From contig BSBN01000494.1 of the NCBI GenBank assembly GCA_027924645.1, forward strand, positions 940,001 through 1,004,000: a stretch of 64,000 nt of DNA. The letters run 5' to 3'. How positions within the stretch are numbered: position 1 is the first letter of the stretch; each line of letters opens with the position of its first letter. Both the position numbers and the translations under genes were made by a program. The notes under the pieces were generated by a model, which saw only the letters and a list, made by a program, of their open reading frames with translations, was not told the DNA's origin and did not search any database. Positions 22,113 through 34,039 of the stretch are shown here, piece by piece. This DNA is from Cunninghamia lanceolata (taxonomy: Eukaryota; Streptophyta; Pinopsida; Cupressales; Cupressaceae).

Positions 22113-23560
22113 CTAGTGTGGAAACCCCTTGGACTGAAATTTGCTCCTCCATACTGATGACTCCATGTCTTGGGCCTTTTTCATGGCCTTCTGGAGTGTA
22201 GCAGGATCAAAACCCTTAACCCAACCACGAAGAGGGTATAATAATCCATCAATGAAGAGAATAACCAATCGTCTCTCAAAAATATCTAGGACCATAACTA
22301 ATAAGTCCTGGAACTCAGAGATGTAGGAGTCAACTGAACCACTCTGCCTTAGCTGTACTAACTCCTTAAACTGCAATTCTAGGTCCTTCTTATCAAATCT
22401 ATCTATCAATCTGGCTGTGAACTTCACGTACGAAGTAATCTGATCATGACCCAGTGTGACTTTCCTGTTACTCCACCATTTATGTGCTACCCCCTCCAAA
22501 TCCAAAGATGCATAAGTAATGGCATCCTCTTTAGGCATAGGACTAATCTGTAGGTAGCTATCCAATTTCTGGACCCAAGCTCTAGTAGCGGTCTTACCTA
22601 ACCCATCAAAGTAAGGAAGAGTCATCTTACTTACCTTTTTTTGTAACTCCTGGTTCTAAGGTCTACCTCCTCTGTGAGGTCTATTCTTAATCTTGATGTC
22701 AGAGTATTCTGCAAAGGTCATTTCAGCCCTGAACTCTACACTAGAAGATCTCCAATCCCTCATAATCTCCTCCTAAAACTTAGCCTGTGTGGGATCCTGC
22801 TTAGGAACTTGGTTCCTGGGGGCAAATGTAGGGATACCAGGTCTGTCACCCACTGTAAACTGTGAAGCCTATCTGTGAGTCACTGAGGCCTCATCTTCAT
22901 CATCTCTAAATCTATGTCTGTCATCCTGGTTTCTCTCTCCATTATTCCTGTACCCCTGATTCCTGTCACCATTGTGTCTATCACCCACATTATGCCAATT
23001 TCTATCTCCGTCATTATTTCTGTTCTTGACACCATCATTGTTTCTATGTCTATCATCGTCATTGTTCCTATTCCTATCTCCTCCATTGTACCTATTTTCG
23101 TCACAGTGATTATCCCTGATATTCAACCCATCTTGTAACTGTGTGAGGGTATGTCCTATCTTAGCCTATTTCTCCATCATCTCCCATCAAGAATCCCTCA
23201 ATTCCCTTTCTAGGGCCACCGAGCTCCTGGTGAGCACATTTAGGATCTCTCGCAAACTAGGCTCCTCAACCTCCATGTCACCCATTTCTTCTATAGGTTT
23301 TGTAACTGGTGGTAACTCTCCTCAAAATGTGTCTATGCGTGAAACTAGGGAATCATCCTTGGTAGCGGAAAACTCTATCCTTGATTTAAATGGATCTACT
23401 ATGGGTACTAGTTGTTCAAGTTCTTCTAACTGTGGTATCTCTCTTCCCTGTGTCCTCTATGGATTCTGTGATCCTAGTCTCAGTCTAAAATTATATCTAT
23501 CTGTAGGCCACATATCTCATTTTTATCATCTACATATCATATTAACCTCATAGGATGACA
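22113..23560 (-). pseudogene. Gag of chromovirus 1, broken
   Basis: The Gag core is open over 170 codons (22113-22625): LPYFDGLGKTATRAWVQKLD, DLEGVAHKWWSNRK, and QLRQSGSVDSYISEFQDLL. Upstream, 22869-23126 encodes an 85-residue stretch rich in Asp, Arg and Asn with repeated DRNRNND-like words. Further upstream (to about 23560) lies an N-terminal part with several stops. Gag packages the element RNA. Confidence 0.82.
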
Positions 23561-23569
23561 AGATTTTCA

Positions 23570-23581
23570 GCTCTGATACCA
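23570..23581 (-). promoter_or_regulatory. Primer binding site of chromovirus 1
   Basis: The plus strand reads GCTCTGATACCA, reverse complement of TGGTATCAGAGC, one base from the 5' LTR at 23583. Confidence 0.88.
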
Positions 23582-23582
23582 T

Positions 23583-25003
23583 TGTAACATACACCCCTAG
23601 TATATGTTCTGCCATGACTGATTATTTTTGTGTTTTGCTGGTTTGAGGTTTAAGTTTTCATTGCATGTGTTTGTATGTATGGTTTTTGCAACAGTATCAT
23701 AGAAAATGCAACATATAAAGAAAGCTCAGAAATTCTAGAATAGATATCAACAAAATAACACCAACCCAGATTGTATTTGACCAAAATATGAATTATAAGT
23801 ACATACCCAGATCAAGTTCAATAACTTCGTCTAGATGCTATAGCCGAACCAACAACAATGACCATAGAAATATGTTCAATACTCTATAGGAGTGAAAGAT
23901 TTTGTAAGACAATCAACAGCAGCTAACAAACTATCTCCAAGTGCCAAGAATGAGAGAGAAGAATGATGAAAACTATGAAGAATCAACAGCTTCAAGAGAC
24001 CACGTCCATGGCTAGTATGTATGACTACTATGAAGTCTAAAACAACAACAAAATTAGTAGAATCTCCAAGGAAGAAACTCTAATATGATCAAAGATTATC
24101 CTCAGCCCCAAACGATGAGATCTCTTTCACAAAATAGCCTTCAAATGCTCAAATTGAACCCCCAAGAAGAGGTACAACCTTCTACAAGTGTATGACCTGC
24201 TATGAGTGTATGGCCAGTCTAAACAAGTACTGATGTAGCCACAAATCTCTGCAAAAACACTTAACTCAGCCTTTCCAAACAATGCCACAAGCTACAATAC
24301 CAATCTTCATTAAATGTCATTATTTCTCACTCAAATAGTCACCAAAATGGATGTCCTGAAGCTCAAATGAAGCCTTTGTGTGAAGCCTTCTCAACCCCCT
24401 CCTAATGCACTCTTTCATACATAAGGAAAGGTGAATCTACAAAGGTTTTCATCTCTACAATTTGTTCTTCGAACCACAAATCCAAGCATCAAACCCTAAG
24501 CATGGGAAACCCAAACAAGAGCAATATTAATTCACAATAGCATATCCAAATGAGAGTTTTTTTCCTCTTTTTATTTCCCTCACACCTCAATGCCCAAGAA
24601 GAGGGAATTCTTTTAATTTTTAATTTATTTTTTAACCCCTTGTCTCACCATGGAGGGGTGTTCATCTCTAGGAAGTCACTTTTTAAGTTATGACTTAAAT
24701 ATATATAAAGTGACTTTATAACATAATGTAAAGTCATAACATATTACATAAAGATATAAGTTAAATATTTAATTTAACTTATATTATGTCTATTAGAGAT
24801 CTCAATATTTCTGACTCATGGGATATATGTGCCAAGGGTCATCTCCGACTGCCTTGCCAAAAATATTACTTGCCTGACTCATGAATTACTATAAATAGTA
24901 AGTCCCTGGAAAGACTTCCTAAACATCCCCATTAGCCTACGAAAGTCGAGTAATAGGCTAATCCTGATCCTCTGATGTGGTGAGCTAAATGTGGGACATT
25001 ACA
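23583..25003 (-). repeat. 5' LTR of chromovirus 1
   Basis: 1421 bp, TGTAACATACACC to GGGACATTACA on the plus strand. It contains AT-rich inverted text near 24750-24775 (AAGTTAAATATTTAATTTAACTT). No gene inside. Confidence 0.82.
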
Positions 25004-25500
25004 AAACACTCACAAACCTCAAAGTCAAAGGTTAAACATGAACAAATGATAATATGTCCCTGACATTCCAGCCCCAACGATAATGGTGGTAACAACAACA
25101 ACATCTACCGAATAGGATGAGCAGAGCATTAACATTACCAAAATGAAGAAGAGTATCAAATTAGATAAACCCATTCTACTTCTCTTGCACCAATAGAATA
25201 ATTACTTTCTCTAATGACTAAATGTAGAAATGCCACACCGTGGCTTGGAAAGATCTCTCTCCAAGCCACTATTTATAGAGAAAACACGAGTGCTATTCTC
25301 TGATTTCTTTACCAACTAAAGTGAAAAAATTTATGATAGTACTTAATGGTAATAATTGATGTCTTCTAAGCACATGAGTGACCTAACAATACTAAGTCCC
25401 TGGCCTCCTACTTTTTCAATTGCCATCTTGATTGGCATTTCACTTTGAATTATTAGTTATGTGGAATCAATAAGCTAGTAAATACTCTCCTCTTTATCAC
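25004..25500 (-). pseudogene. Truncated polyamine oxidase copy: promoter, exon 1, start of intron 1
   Basis: Aligns by eye with the polyamine oxidase gene region 51174-52620. Exon 1 is at 25060-25174, the same 115 nt as in the gene, with an intact frame from MGLSNLILFF through the signal peptide to the FAD motif IIVGAGMSG. The splice donor is lost: the gene has GTACGT, this copy has GGACAT at 25054-25059. A TATA box (TATAAATA) lies at 25270-25277. The copy ends in intron 1 exactly where the chromovirus LTR begins, and no later exon is found to the left. It also lacks two blocks present upstream of the gene (about 190 and 707 bp). It is a segmental duplicate, since promoter and intron sequence are included. 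Confidence 0.85.
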
Positions 25501-27880
25501 ATTCTCACCTCAATTATGATGGTATGGGCCATTGAAATTAGGTATTTAGGGCAGTTTTGGAAGGGAAGTACTGTAGGTGGCTATGGAAGATCTGGTGGTA
25601 AAGGTATTTATGGTAAAATGCGTATACACAGTAGCTTCTATTTGGATGCCAATAGTTATGAAGTCACATTGATTTCTTTTTCTACCAATCATAACTTTGT
25701 TGTTGTTTACTTAAACCACTGAATTCTCCTTCTCCATCTTCATATGTTGTATATTGGAGGTTTGTGTTATCATTATTTATCTTACAAAGGATGAAAGTCT
25801 ACTATGAGGAATTAAATAAGTGGTCAGGGTCAATCTTCTTTCATGATAGATAAATGAGGACCTTCTAATTTAATTTCTTTAAAGTCACCTTGGGTGTGAA
25901 TCTCTACTAAATTGGGATTTTATTCTTTCTATTTTAAGTTACATAATTGTCAGAGTTCAAGGAGTGTGATGTATTAAATAATGTTCATAATATTTTCACC
26001 TATGATTCTTTTCAGATGAATGATTTGGCATTAGCATTAAATTTGTATATAGAATGTTGATAAACTCTTGTGAAATATGGTAATAGTTGGTTGATTCTAC
26101 CTCTCATACTCTATGTTTCCAAGCCACTACAAATATTAAATATTTTCTATCTAACCTTATACAATGGTCTTCTACTTCAACTTAATTAATTCACTTGCAA
26201 GTGGACTATGTTATTTTATGAAATACATAGACCATACTCACCATCTACTTATAGTGGGTATAGGTTCATGAGTATGGCCATCTAAGAATTTGGGGACTAG
26301 GTTATAATTACCTAAGGTTTGGACTAACCTTGTATATGTCAAGAACATGTAATGATTTAGAGAGTAAACTATCTCAATAAATTTGGCAAGTATGTTAATG
26401 ATTCTAATTTTAGAAACCAAGGATTTATCTTGCTACCCCTATTTTAAGGTGGAAGGGTTTTCTAACAGTTAGCAAGGTATAACTAGTTTGTAAAAATAAA
26501 TATGCATTGGAGGTCATTTCCCTAACATGATGATGTCATATTAGAACTTGTCCATAACTTATTGACTTGGGTTATCCATTCATGATATTACTTAGCATTC
26601 CCTGAATGATATCATAACATATTGCAAGTGTGATAGTTGATATCACTAAATCTTACTATGGCATGACATTATCCTACAAGTAGGACTATAATATTCCACA
26701 TGGTGGGTAAGAATGATTGTGATATTTTGTAACTCCAACTTAGCAATGATACATATATTTTAGGATTATTGTTGTAACCTTGAGAATATCTAAATGGTTA
26801 TGGATTTCTACGTTAGGGTAGGAGACTGATAACTTTTCAATATGGGGAATGATTAGACATAATAATGCTAGTCGACCAAACACAAGGAGCTAGACATATG
26901 TCATGAATGTTATTATATCCTTAAATATTATTTTGTGATAGAAATTAAATGACGGTATCTAGGCAAGACATCATTATATTACCCTGTGTGGAGAATCTTC
27001 CCTTGAGTTCTTTATATGTTGACTATATTATGATGGTTACTATTCTAACTAGTTAAACTATAAATATTACTTGGTTTATAATGTAAGTGAGTTAGTAAGT
27101 ATGGTGGTATGTCTTTAAAAGTTCAAATGTTTATTATGTGACCCCGTCGAGGCATGTTGGGTTCTAGCAAGAAGGATGTCTTAATAGAATAAGAAATTAT
27201 GATATTACATCTCAATGAATCATTTTTGTAGTAAGTCAGCACTAATAGCCATATAGGGACTTTTGTACAATGTTTGCATTGTGAAGGTGTTATGTTTGTT
27301 GATGCCATGTACTTAGTCTCAAAGTGATGACTTCTTGATCTAATGGGCAAGATATAGATATATGTATGGTGTCATCATTAGGATATCAAATATGGTTTGA
27401 TATCCTAGATATATAGTTATTAAAAAATATTGTCCTTGGTATGACTTTGGTATTGTTCCTATTAAGCTAGTTGACTATATTGGGAGCATGGTCATGTTCC
27501 CTTACATAGTGGTTAGCATTATTTAATTTTTGGTGATCATTTAGAGAAAATGTTTTGGAATATGGAATTTAGAATCCAAGAAATTGGAATGTTGCTAAAA
27601 AATCATTAATCTTGGTGTGTTGTGGTTGTTTTAGGAATGTGTATTGGTAAATGACAGTTTTTTATATTGTTGGGTTTTAATTCCTTTTAAGTTTTTTTGG
27701 CTATAGTATTGAATCGATTTCACTTCTAAGTGGAAAGTTATTTGAGTGGATTAGGAAACCTTTGGTATAAGAACCTATGTTTATGTTCCTTGATACTTTA
27801 AGGTGAGGATAACTACATGTGATTTCAATCTCGTTTGGAAGTAGATTTGTAGGCCGTTCTTGGGCAAAGGATGCCCCTAG
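25501..27880. other. AT-rich intergenic DNA, nothing recognised
   Basis: No coding motif, RNA or clear repeat. The 68-codon open frame at 25516-25722 has no recognisable domain and is probably chance. Confidence 0.5.
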
Positions 27881-29840
27881 ACCTCAAGTGACTTTGTTAG
27901 TAACCTATAGCCCGGAATGATTGGGACACTTGGCACACAAAATGAAACCTCCCGTAGCATTTAAGCACCCACCCTAATGTGTTGGCATAGTTAGTTTAGC
28001 CCCATGATGAGTATAATAAAAAATATGGCTCATGGCAAGATTGTGTTGCATGCCACTGATGCATTTTGCAAGAATGCATTTAATTTCAGCATGGTCAAAT
28101 GGATTGGAGTTGACCAAAACTGAGAGAGGTTATTGTGGACAAACCCCACATGCACTTGTAGGTTTGAATAGAACATTCCCAATAGCCACGAATTTTGAGA
28201 ATTGCTCCATCAAAGTTTGGCATTTTATTGCTCTTAGGGATCTTAAGTGACTTTGCCAGAAGCCTGAATCCTGGAATGACTGGGACACTTGGAACATAAA
28301 ACAAGACCTCCTCTAGCATTTACCTACCCACCCCAATGTGTTGGAATAGTTGGTTTGGTACCACGATGAGAAGAACAAAAAATATGGCTCTTGGAAAGGT
28401 TGTGTTGCATGCCACTAATGCATTTTGCAAGAATGCATTTAATTTTGGCACGGTCAAACAGATTGGAGTTGACCAAAACTATGAGAGGTTATTATGAACA
28501 GACCCTATATGTACATGTAGGTCCACATGAAACATTCCCAGCTACCACAAATTCCAAGAACCACTCCGCCAAAGTTTAAATTTTTTTTCTCTTAGAGATC
28601 TTTAGTGACTTTGTTGATAGCCTACAACTTGAAATGAATGGGACACTTGGCACACAAAATGAGACCTCCTCTAGCATTTACCCACCCACCCTGATGTGTT
28701 GGTATAGTCAATTCAGCCCCATGACAAGCAGAACAAAAAATATGGCTCATGGCAAGGTTGTGCTGCATGCTATTGATGGATTTTGCAAGAATGCATTTAA
28801 TTTCAAGACAGTCAAATGGATTGGAGTTGACCAAAACTAGGAGAAGTTATTGTGGATGGGCCCCACATGGACCTTTAGGTCTACATGGAACATTCCCATC
28901 TGCCAGAGTTCTGAGAATTGCTTCGTCAAAGTTTGGTAGTTTTTTGCTCGTAGGGATCTTAAGTGACTTTGCCAGTAGCCTGCAGCCTGGAATGACTAGG
29001 ATAGTTGGAGCATGAAATGAGACCTCCCCTAGGATTTATCCACCCACCTTGACATATTAGTCTAGTCAGTTCAACCCCACGATGAGTAGGATGAAAAATA
29101 TAGCTCCTGGCAAGGTTGTGCTACATGCCACCGATGCATTTTGCAAGAATGCGTTTAATTTTAGCATGGTCAAATAGATTGGAGTTGACCAAAATTGGGA
29201 GATTTTATTGTGGATGGACCCCACATGCACCTGTAGGTCTAAATAGAACATTCCCAAATACCACGAATTCTGAGAACTACTCCATCAAAGTTTGGCAGTT
29301 TTTTGCTCTTAGGGTCTTAAGTGATTTTGTCGGTAGCCTGCAGCCTAGATTGACTGGGAGACTTGGCACTTGAAATGAGACCTCTCCTAGCATTTAACCA
29401 CCCACCCCGATGTGTTGGTGTAGTCAGTTTGGCTCCATGACCTGTGGAATGCAAAATTTCACTCTGAGCTCCTTTCTACTACATGAAACTAAAGCATTTT
29501 GGAATAATGTGTTACTTACCACATATGAAAATAAAATTGATTTTAAAAAAATGAGATAGGTATTTATAGGTGTGTACTTGAAATCCACCTATAGATGGAA
29601 AGAAGAAGTTTGTATGTATCATGGTTTGACAGAACAGTTGGTCCAAAGTTTGACACCTTTTTTATCTTAAGGCTCTTGAGAGATTGTCTACGTTTGATGT
29701 AGCTGATAATGCCCAAGAGGCTTCACCACTGAAAAGACACCTCCCCTAGCATTCACTCACCTACCCCAATGTATTGGTAATATTAATTCAACCCCATGAG
29801 GTATGTAATGAAAACTTTCACTCCTAGCACCTTTCTGGTA
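27881..29840. repeat. 358-bp tandem repeat (satellite-like), about 5.5 units
   Basis: Units begin with the phrase GATCTTAAGTGACTTTG at 27881, 28239, 28598, 28955 and 29313, and a diverged one at 29671: spacings 357-359 bp. Shared internal phrases include ATGGCTCATGGCAAGGTTGTG and TTTTGCAAGAATGCATTTAAT. The 29313 and 29671 units keep the phase but diverge in their second halves. Open frames of 60-90 codons recur once per unit and are repeat-derived. Confidence 0.88.
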
Positions 29841-31125
29841 GATGAAACTAAACTAAAAGCTATGTTGTAATCTTCATTTTTAGGTATTTTCTCTACTCTC
29901 CTTAGGTTGATATGGTGTTCTCACTTGATCCAATGTCTTCTATTTTACATCCATCAAAGCATAAAGGATATGGGAATTTTTCATATGTTGTAGTTGCAAT
30001 TGCCCTAATAGACATACACGCAAAGTGGTAGGTGTAAAGAAAATGTACAAAGGTGAAATGAGGATATGCAAAGCATGGAAACCATATAGAAGATGAAATG
30101 AGGATATGTGAATCATGGAAAACGTCTCTTTCTCTCTCTCTTACTCTCTTTCTCATTTTTCAAGAGAAAGAGAAATGTACAATCAACGTAGGTAATGAGA
30201 AATTTGCATAAGATCTATAAGAGAGTTGTTATCACGTGTATTTACATAATTTCTATTGTGAATTGTAGCTAACTTCACTCACTGATTGGTGAGTGTGAGC
30301 AAACAAGTCTACCTGAAGGTAATGAAGGACAATAAGGTAAAGTTTATGAGGCAATGTAACTTCAGCCCTCACATTTCTTGAAAATTGTACAAATAACACA
30401 TCCATTATCATTGATAGAAAACATGTATGCATCCATTATCCATTATAAGATGAAAACATAGTTTATCCATTTCTATGAGAAAGTAAGGGATATAACATGT
30501 ATTGATGCCATGAGAAACACTACTATATATTCTTAAGTGTTGTAAATATGCATCTTGTTATTTCGTCATGTTGTGCTTCATTGTAGCATGAATCACTTGC
30601 TGTAAGCATGTATACATACTTCCATACATTCCACTAGTCAAATAAGGGAATAGGATTGTCACAGTCAGATGGATTGTCAATAGTCGTGAACAACAATGTG
30701 GGTCTTTTGTGGATCCTTGTATTTTTTGAAATAAATCACATGTAAAATCATTATAGATGTATGACAACCTTCCAAGGATACAAAAGGCTAACAATAGAGG
30801 AAGGGATACTCTTAAATTGTGAATTTGAACTATTACAACTAGAATGTCAAAACTTGGTATGGGATTGTTAAGGTGAAGTGAAAACTATAAACTTGTTCCT
30901 CATGGCCAATTCAACCAAGTGTTTCTACATAAAATTTAAATGATGCAAGTTCAACAAAAGAAAAAGAAATGATCCACTATTGGATTTAAATCTATAAATG
31001 TAAGTGGCATTTATTTTTTATATCAGTAAAATGGGTTTTTGAAAGGGACCGAACCCTTTTACAAAGAAATAGAGATGTTGATCTTTTTATAAATGTCATT
31101 TGTTAATAATTTCTTAACAAGGGGA
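29841..31125. other. AT-rich intergenic DNA with a short CT tract
   Basis: The only distinctive item is a (CT)n-rich run at about 30122-30160. No gene seen. Confidence 0.5.
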
Positions 31126-31430
31126 ACTTGATGTGCCAAATCACAAGTGCTCCCTTCATGCCATGATGTCTACTACTTGATGGATTTAAATTTGGCTGCA
31201 ACAACAAGTCAGACCACAAATTTCATTAGTTATTTCAATGAAAAATAAATAATTTAAACTACCAAGTAAAAAATTTTGAACTAATAAACAAACATATACC
31301 ACCAAGGAGGCCTCTACCATCGACTAGGAAGAAGATACTATGGAAATTGATGAACAAAGAACTCCTGTATGACAAATGACAAGAATGTAAGACTATATGT
31401 ACATAATCATAATAAATTTAGTTAACAATA
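31126..31430. repeat. Dispersed 0.3-kb direct repeat, copy A
   Basis: Matches 32888-33195: shared phrases include CAAGT-CTCCCTTCATGCCA, CTGCAACAACAAGTCA and GAGGCCTCTACCATCGA. It has no TG/CA ends, primer site or target duplication that I can see, so it is not shown to be an LTR pair. Confidence 0.75.
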
Positions 31431-32887
31431 TGTAAGACTATATATACATAATCACAATTGGACCTAAATACCATGTTTGTTAAGAATGTGAACTTGATAG
31501 TTAATGGATTTGAGGTTTCCACTGGATGCCTATACATTGTCACTTGAGATATTGTTTATTTGGTGGTTTCCACCTAAAACATTGACCCATAAGAAAATCA
31601 CTAGGAAGTCAATGAATGTATGCCCCCAAGTGATTACAAATATTTTTCAATGATCATAGATGGAGTTAGTCCTAATAGAAATATTTATGTAGTAACTAAC
31701 ATGGATCATCACTCTCCATATCATCATAGTGAGATGAAGCACAATAAAAAACACAAAGGCAAAAGAAAGGAAAAAGGATATGATGGAGCAAGTGACAAGC
31801 ATAAAAATGATAAAAGGATTAAATACAAGGAAAAAGGAATTATACATCAAGGCAAGCAAGGAATTATCTTAATTACATCTAGGACATGCGACTTGTCATG
31901 TCAAATGGAAGTGATAAAATATGTAGTGGTATGAGGTATGTAGTAGGCACAAAGAATGTGAAAATGATAAGGTGTCTTTGATATGATTCATTTGAAGGCA
32001 TTTTCCAATGTGGACCTTGGATTTTGCCAATGTAAAGGAAACCATTGAAAATGGGAAACAAAAAGGTCTCTTGATTGCATATTTAAGATGATGGTTTTGG
32101 TCAATAGATTCCAAGAATGTGGTCTTATGGTTAAGCATAAAGGCAAGAAAGATGTTGTCATGTCAAATGGAAGTGATAAAATATGTAGTGGTATGAGGTA
32201 TGTAGTAGGCACAAAGCATATGAAAAAATATAATGGAAGCATGGGGTATCTTTCTATGATTCATTTGAAGGATTTTTCCAATGTGGACCTTAGATTTTGA
32301 GAGGATTAGAGAGAAGGTCACAATATGCAGGGATGAAGGAATGAAAAATATCTAGGGATATGCTAGAGTAGAATCCAATATTCAAACCATGGTACTAAAA
32401 GATAGGGAGTAGAAGACATCCTAGATTAGTGCTCATCCTAGAATGACTTATGAAGTAAATCTAATAGAAAGGAATAGATAAGAAGAGGTGGTATGAACTT
32501 TTATATGTCACCCCATAACCTAACCCCATGCAACTAGTAAGATGCAAGGGCTCATCATCAAAGATTAGGTTAGGTAATTATAGATTAGGTCAAAATCACC
32601 TCCCAAAAGTATAGACATGAGCATACTAAATGGTACTTGTGTCTAGATGAAATGTGAATGGAAAAGGATCCACTCATAAGGTTCTAAGGTTTACAACTAA
32701 GTTTTGAATATCAAGAATATAGAGGGGAAAAGAGTACACATGGACCTAATTATGATCATCATATATATAGCATACGTTAAATGCTAATTTTAAATGGCAT
32801 GTTTGAATGTGAATGTGGAAAGGGCTCAAATATCCAAAAGTCCTTAGCTAGAAATTACAAACTTCTCATAGGAAGGTATTTTGTGAA
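31431..32887 (+). other. Segment between the direct repeats, with an internal 262-bp-offset duplication
   Basis: About 1.46 kb. A block at about 31893-32025 (GTCATGTCAAATGGAAGTGA, then GATTCATTTGAAGGC and TCCAATGTGGACCTT) recurs at 32155-32295, offset 262 bp. An open frame at 31620-31934 (104 codons, rich in Lys and His in the middle) has no domain I recognise. Either an old decayed element or unique DNA. Confidence 0.5.
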
Positions 32888-33195
32888 TGTGTATGCACCT
32901 CCAATCACAAGTTCTCCCTTCATGCCACAATGTATGCTACTTGATGAATGAAAATTTGACTGCAACAACAAGTCAAACCATAAATTTCATTAGTTTTTGC
33001 AATGGAAAATAAATAATTTAAAATACCAAGTAAAAACTTTTGAACTAATAAACAAGCATTTGCCACAAATGAGGCCTCTACCATCGAGTAGGAAGAAGAT
33101 ACTATGGATTGATCAATAGAGAACTCCCCTATGAAAATTGGCAAGAATGTAATCTACTATATAAGTGCATAATCATAATAACTTTAATAATGAAC
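32888..33195. repeat. Dispersed 0.3-kb direct repeat, copy B
   Basis: Partner of 31126-31430, about 1.76 kb away in the same orientation. Confidence 0.75.
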
Positions 33196-33221
33196 AATAT
33201 AGTTACTTGATTTGTAATGCA

Positions 33222-33895
33222 TACCTATTATTGCACCAATTCAATCTTAGATGAACCATGTGGGTTGGCTCTAATCTTTATAGTGTCAAGTATTGCTTCG
33301 TGGTCAGACTCACAAACTTTCCATAAATTCTTATTGTGTGGTCAACCTTGATATTTGATCAATTGAACATTTGATGCAACAACAAGGTTAGAGTAATGAA
33401 GAATCTTCCTATGTGTGTCAAACTCCTCAAACAACCACATGTCAGACTTCTTCATTGGGTACCTTCTAAGCCATGTTCCACTAGAAACAACAGACCCTGT
33501 AGGATACTCAATATCCTCTCCGTCAATTATTATGGTAGTCAATTTATTTTTTCCCTCTACACAATGACACAAATAATAATTTGTTCCTTCTTCATTATTC
33601 TCATCAGCAGTAATTGCATAAACATGACCTACATTTAATTGTACGAATAAACTAATTCAACTAAATGATCTAAAATATAAAATAATTCTTATTTAAAATA
33701 TTAATTTCAACTAATAAATAAATCTATAATATCTGGTTTCACTGGGTCTGATACATGGTCAAAGTCAACCAATACTTCCATCTGGGTCAACTGTAGTGCT
33801 TGTGGAAGTCGATATGTGTCAATTCGAACTAAAGGTCTACAAGACCATTTGTCAACCCACTCTTTTGACTCACACTCTTCCCAAATAAAATCCAT
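33222..33895 (-). pseudogene. Unrecognised coding-like fragments
   Basis: Minus-strand 33342-33572 reads MCHCVEGKNKLTTIIIDGEDIEYPTGSVV... with WLFEEFDTHRKILHYSNLVV and continues past one stop to about 33222. A second piece at 33707-33895 holds EEWVDKWSCRPLVRI-like text and VLVDFDHVSDPVKPDIIDL. The regular composition and the plausible continuation past a single stop suggest decayed coding sequence, possibly two exons of one gene or a transposon-borne protein. I do not recognise the family and assign no function. Confidence 0.35.
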
Positions 33896-34039
33896 ACATT
33901 AAGAACAAAAGCATACCATCTCTCTTGTATAAATAGTCCATGAGTTCCTGCATTTGAACTTCTAAATGAGTGGTGTGATAGGTAAAAAATTAGGTTAATA
34001 AGATCAAGCATAGCCATGAAAACCTAACCCTACCATCAT

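Larger units (their letters stand above)
18409..25003 (-). mobile_element. Chromovirus 1 (Ty3/gypsy with chromodomain), decayed
   Basis: Minus-strand order from right to left: 5' LTR, primer site, gag, protease, RT, RNase H, integrase, chromodomain, polypurine tract, 3' LTR start. Integrase after RNase H is the gypsy order. All frames carry stops. Only the first 86 or so bases of the 3' LTR match the 5' LTR, so the left end is truncated or replaced and no target duplication can be assigned. Confidence 0.88.

Noticed and set aside
28032..29373. Recurring 60-88-codon frames starting MARLCCMPLMHFARM
   Set aside because: Each sits at the same place in successive 358-bp repeat units.
31126..33195. 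A standard LTR retrotransposon
   Set aside because: No TG/CA ends, primer site, polypurine tract or target duplication were found around the direct repeats.
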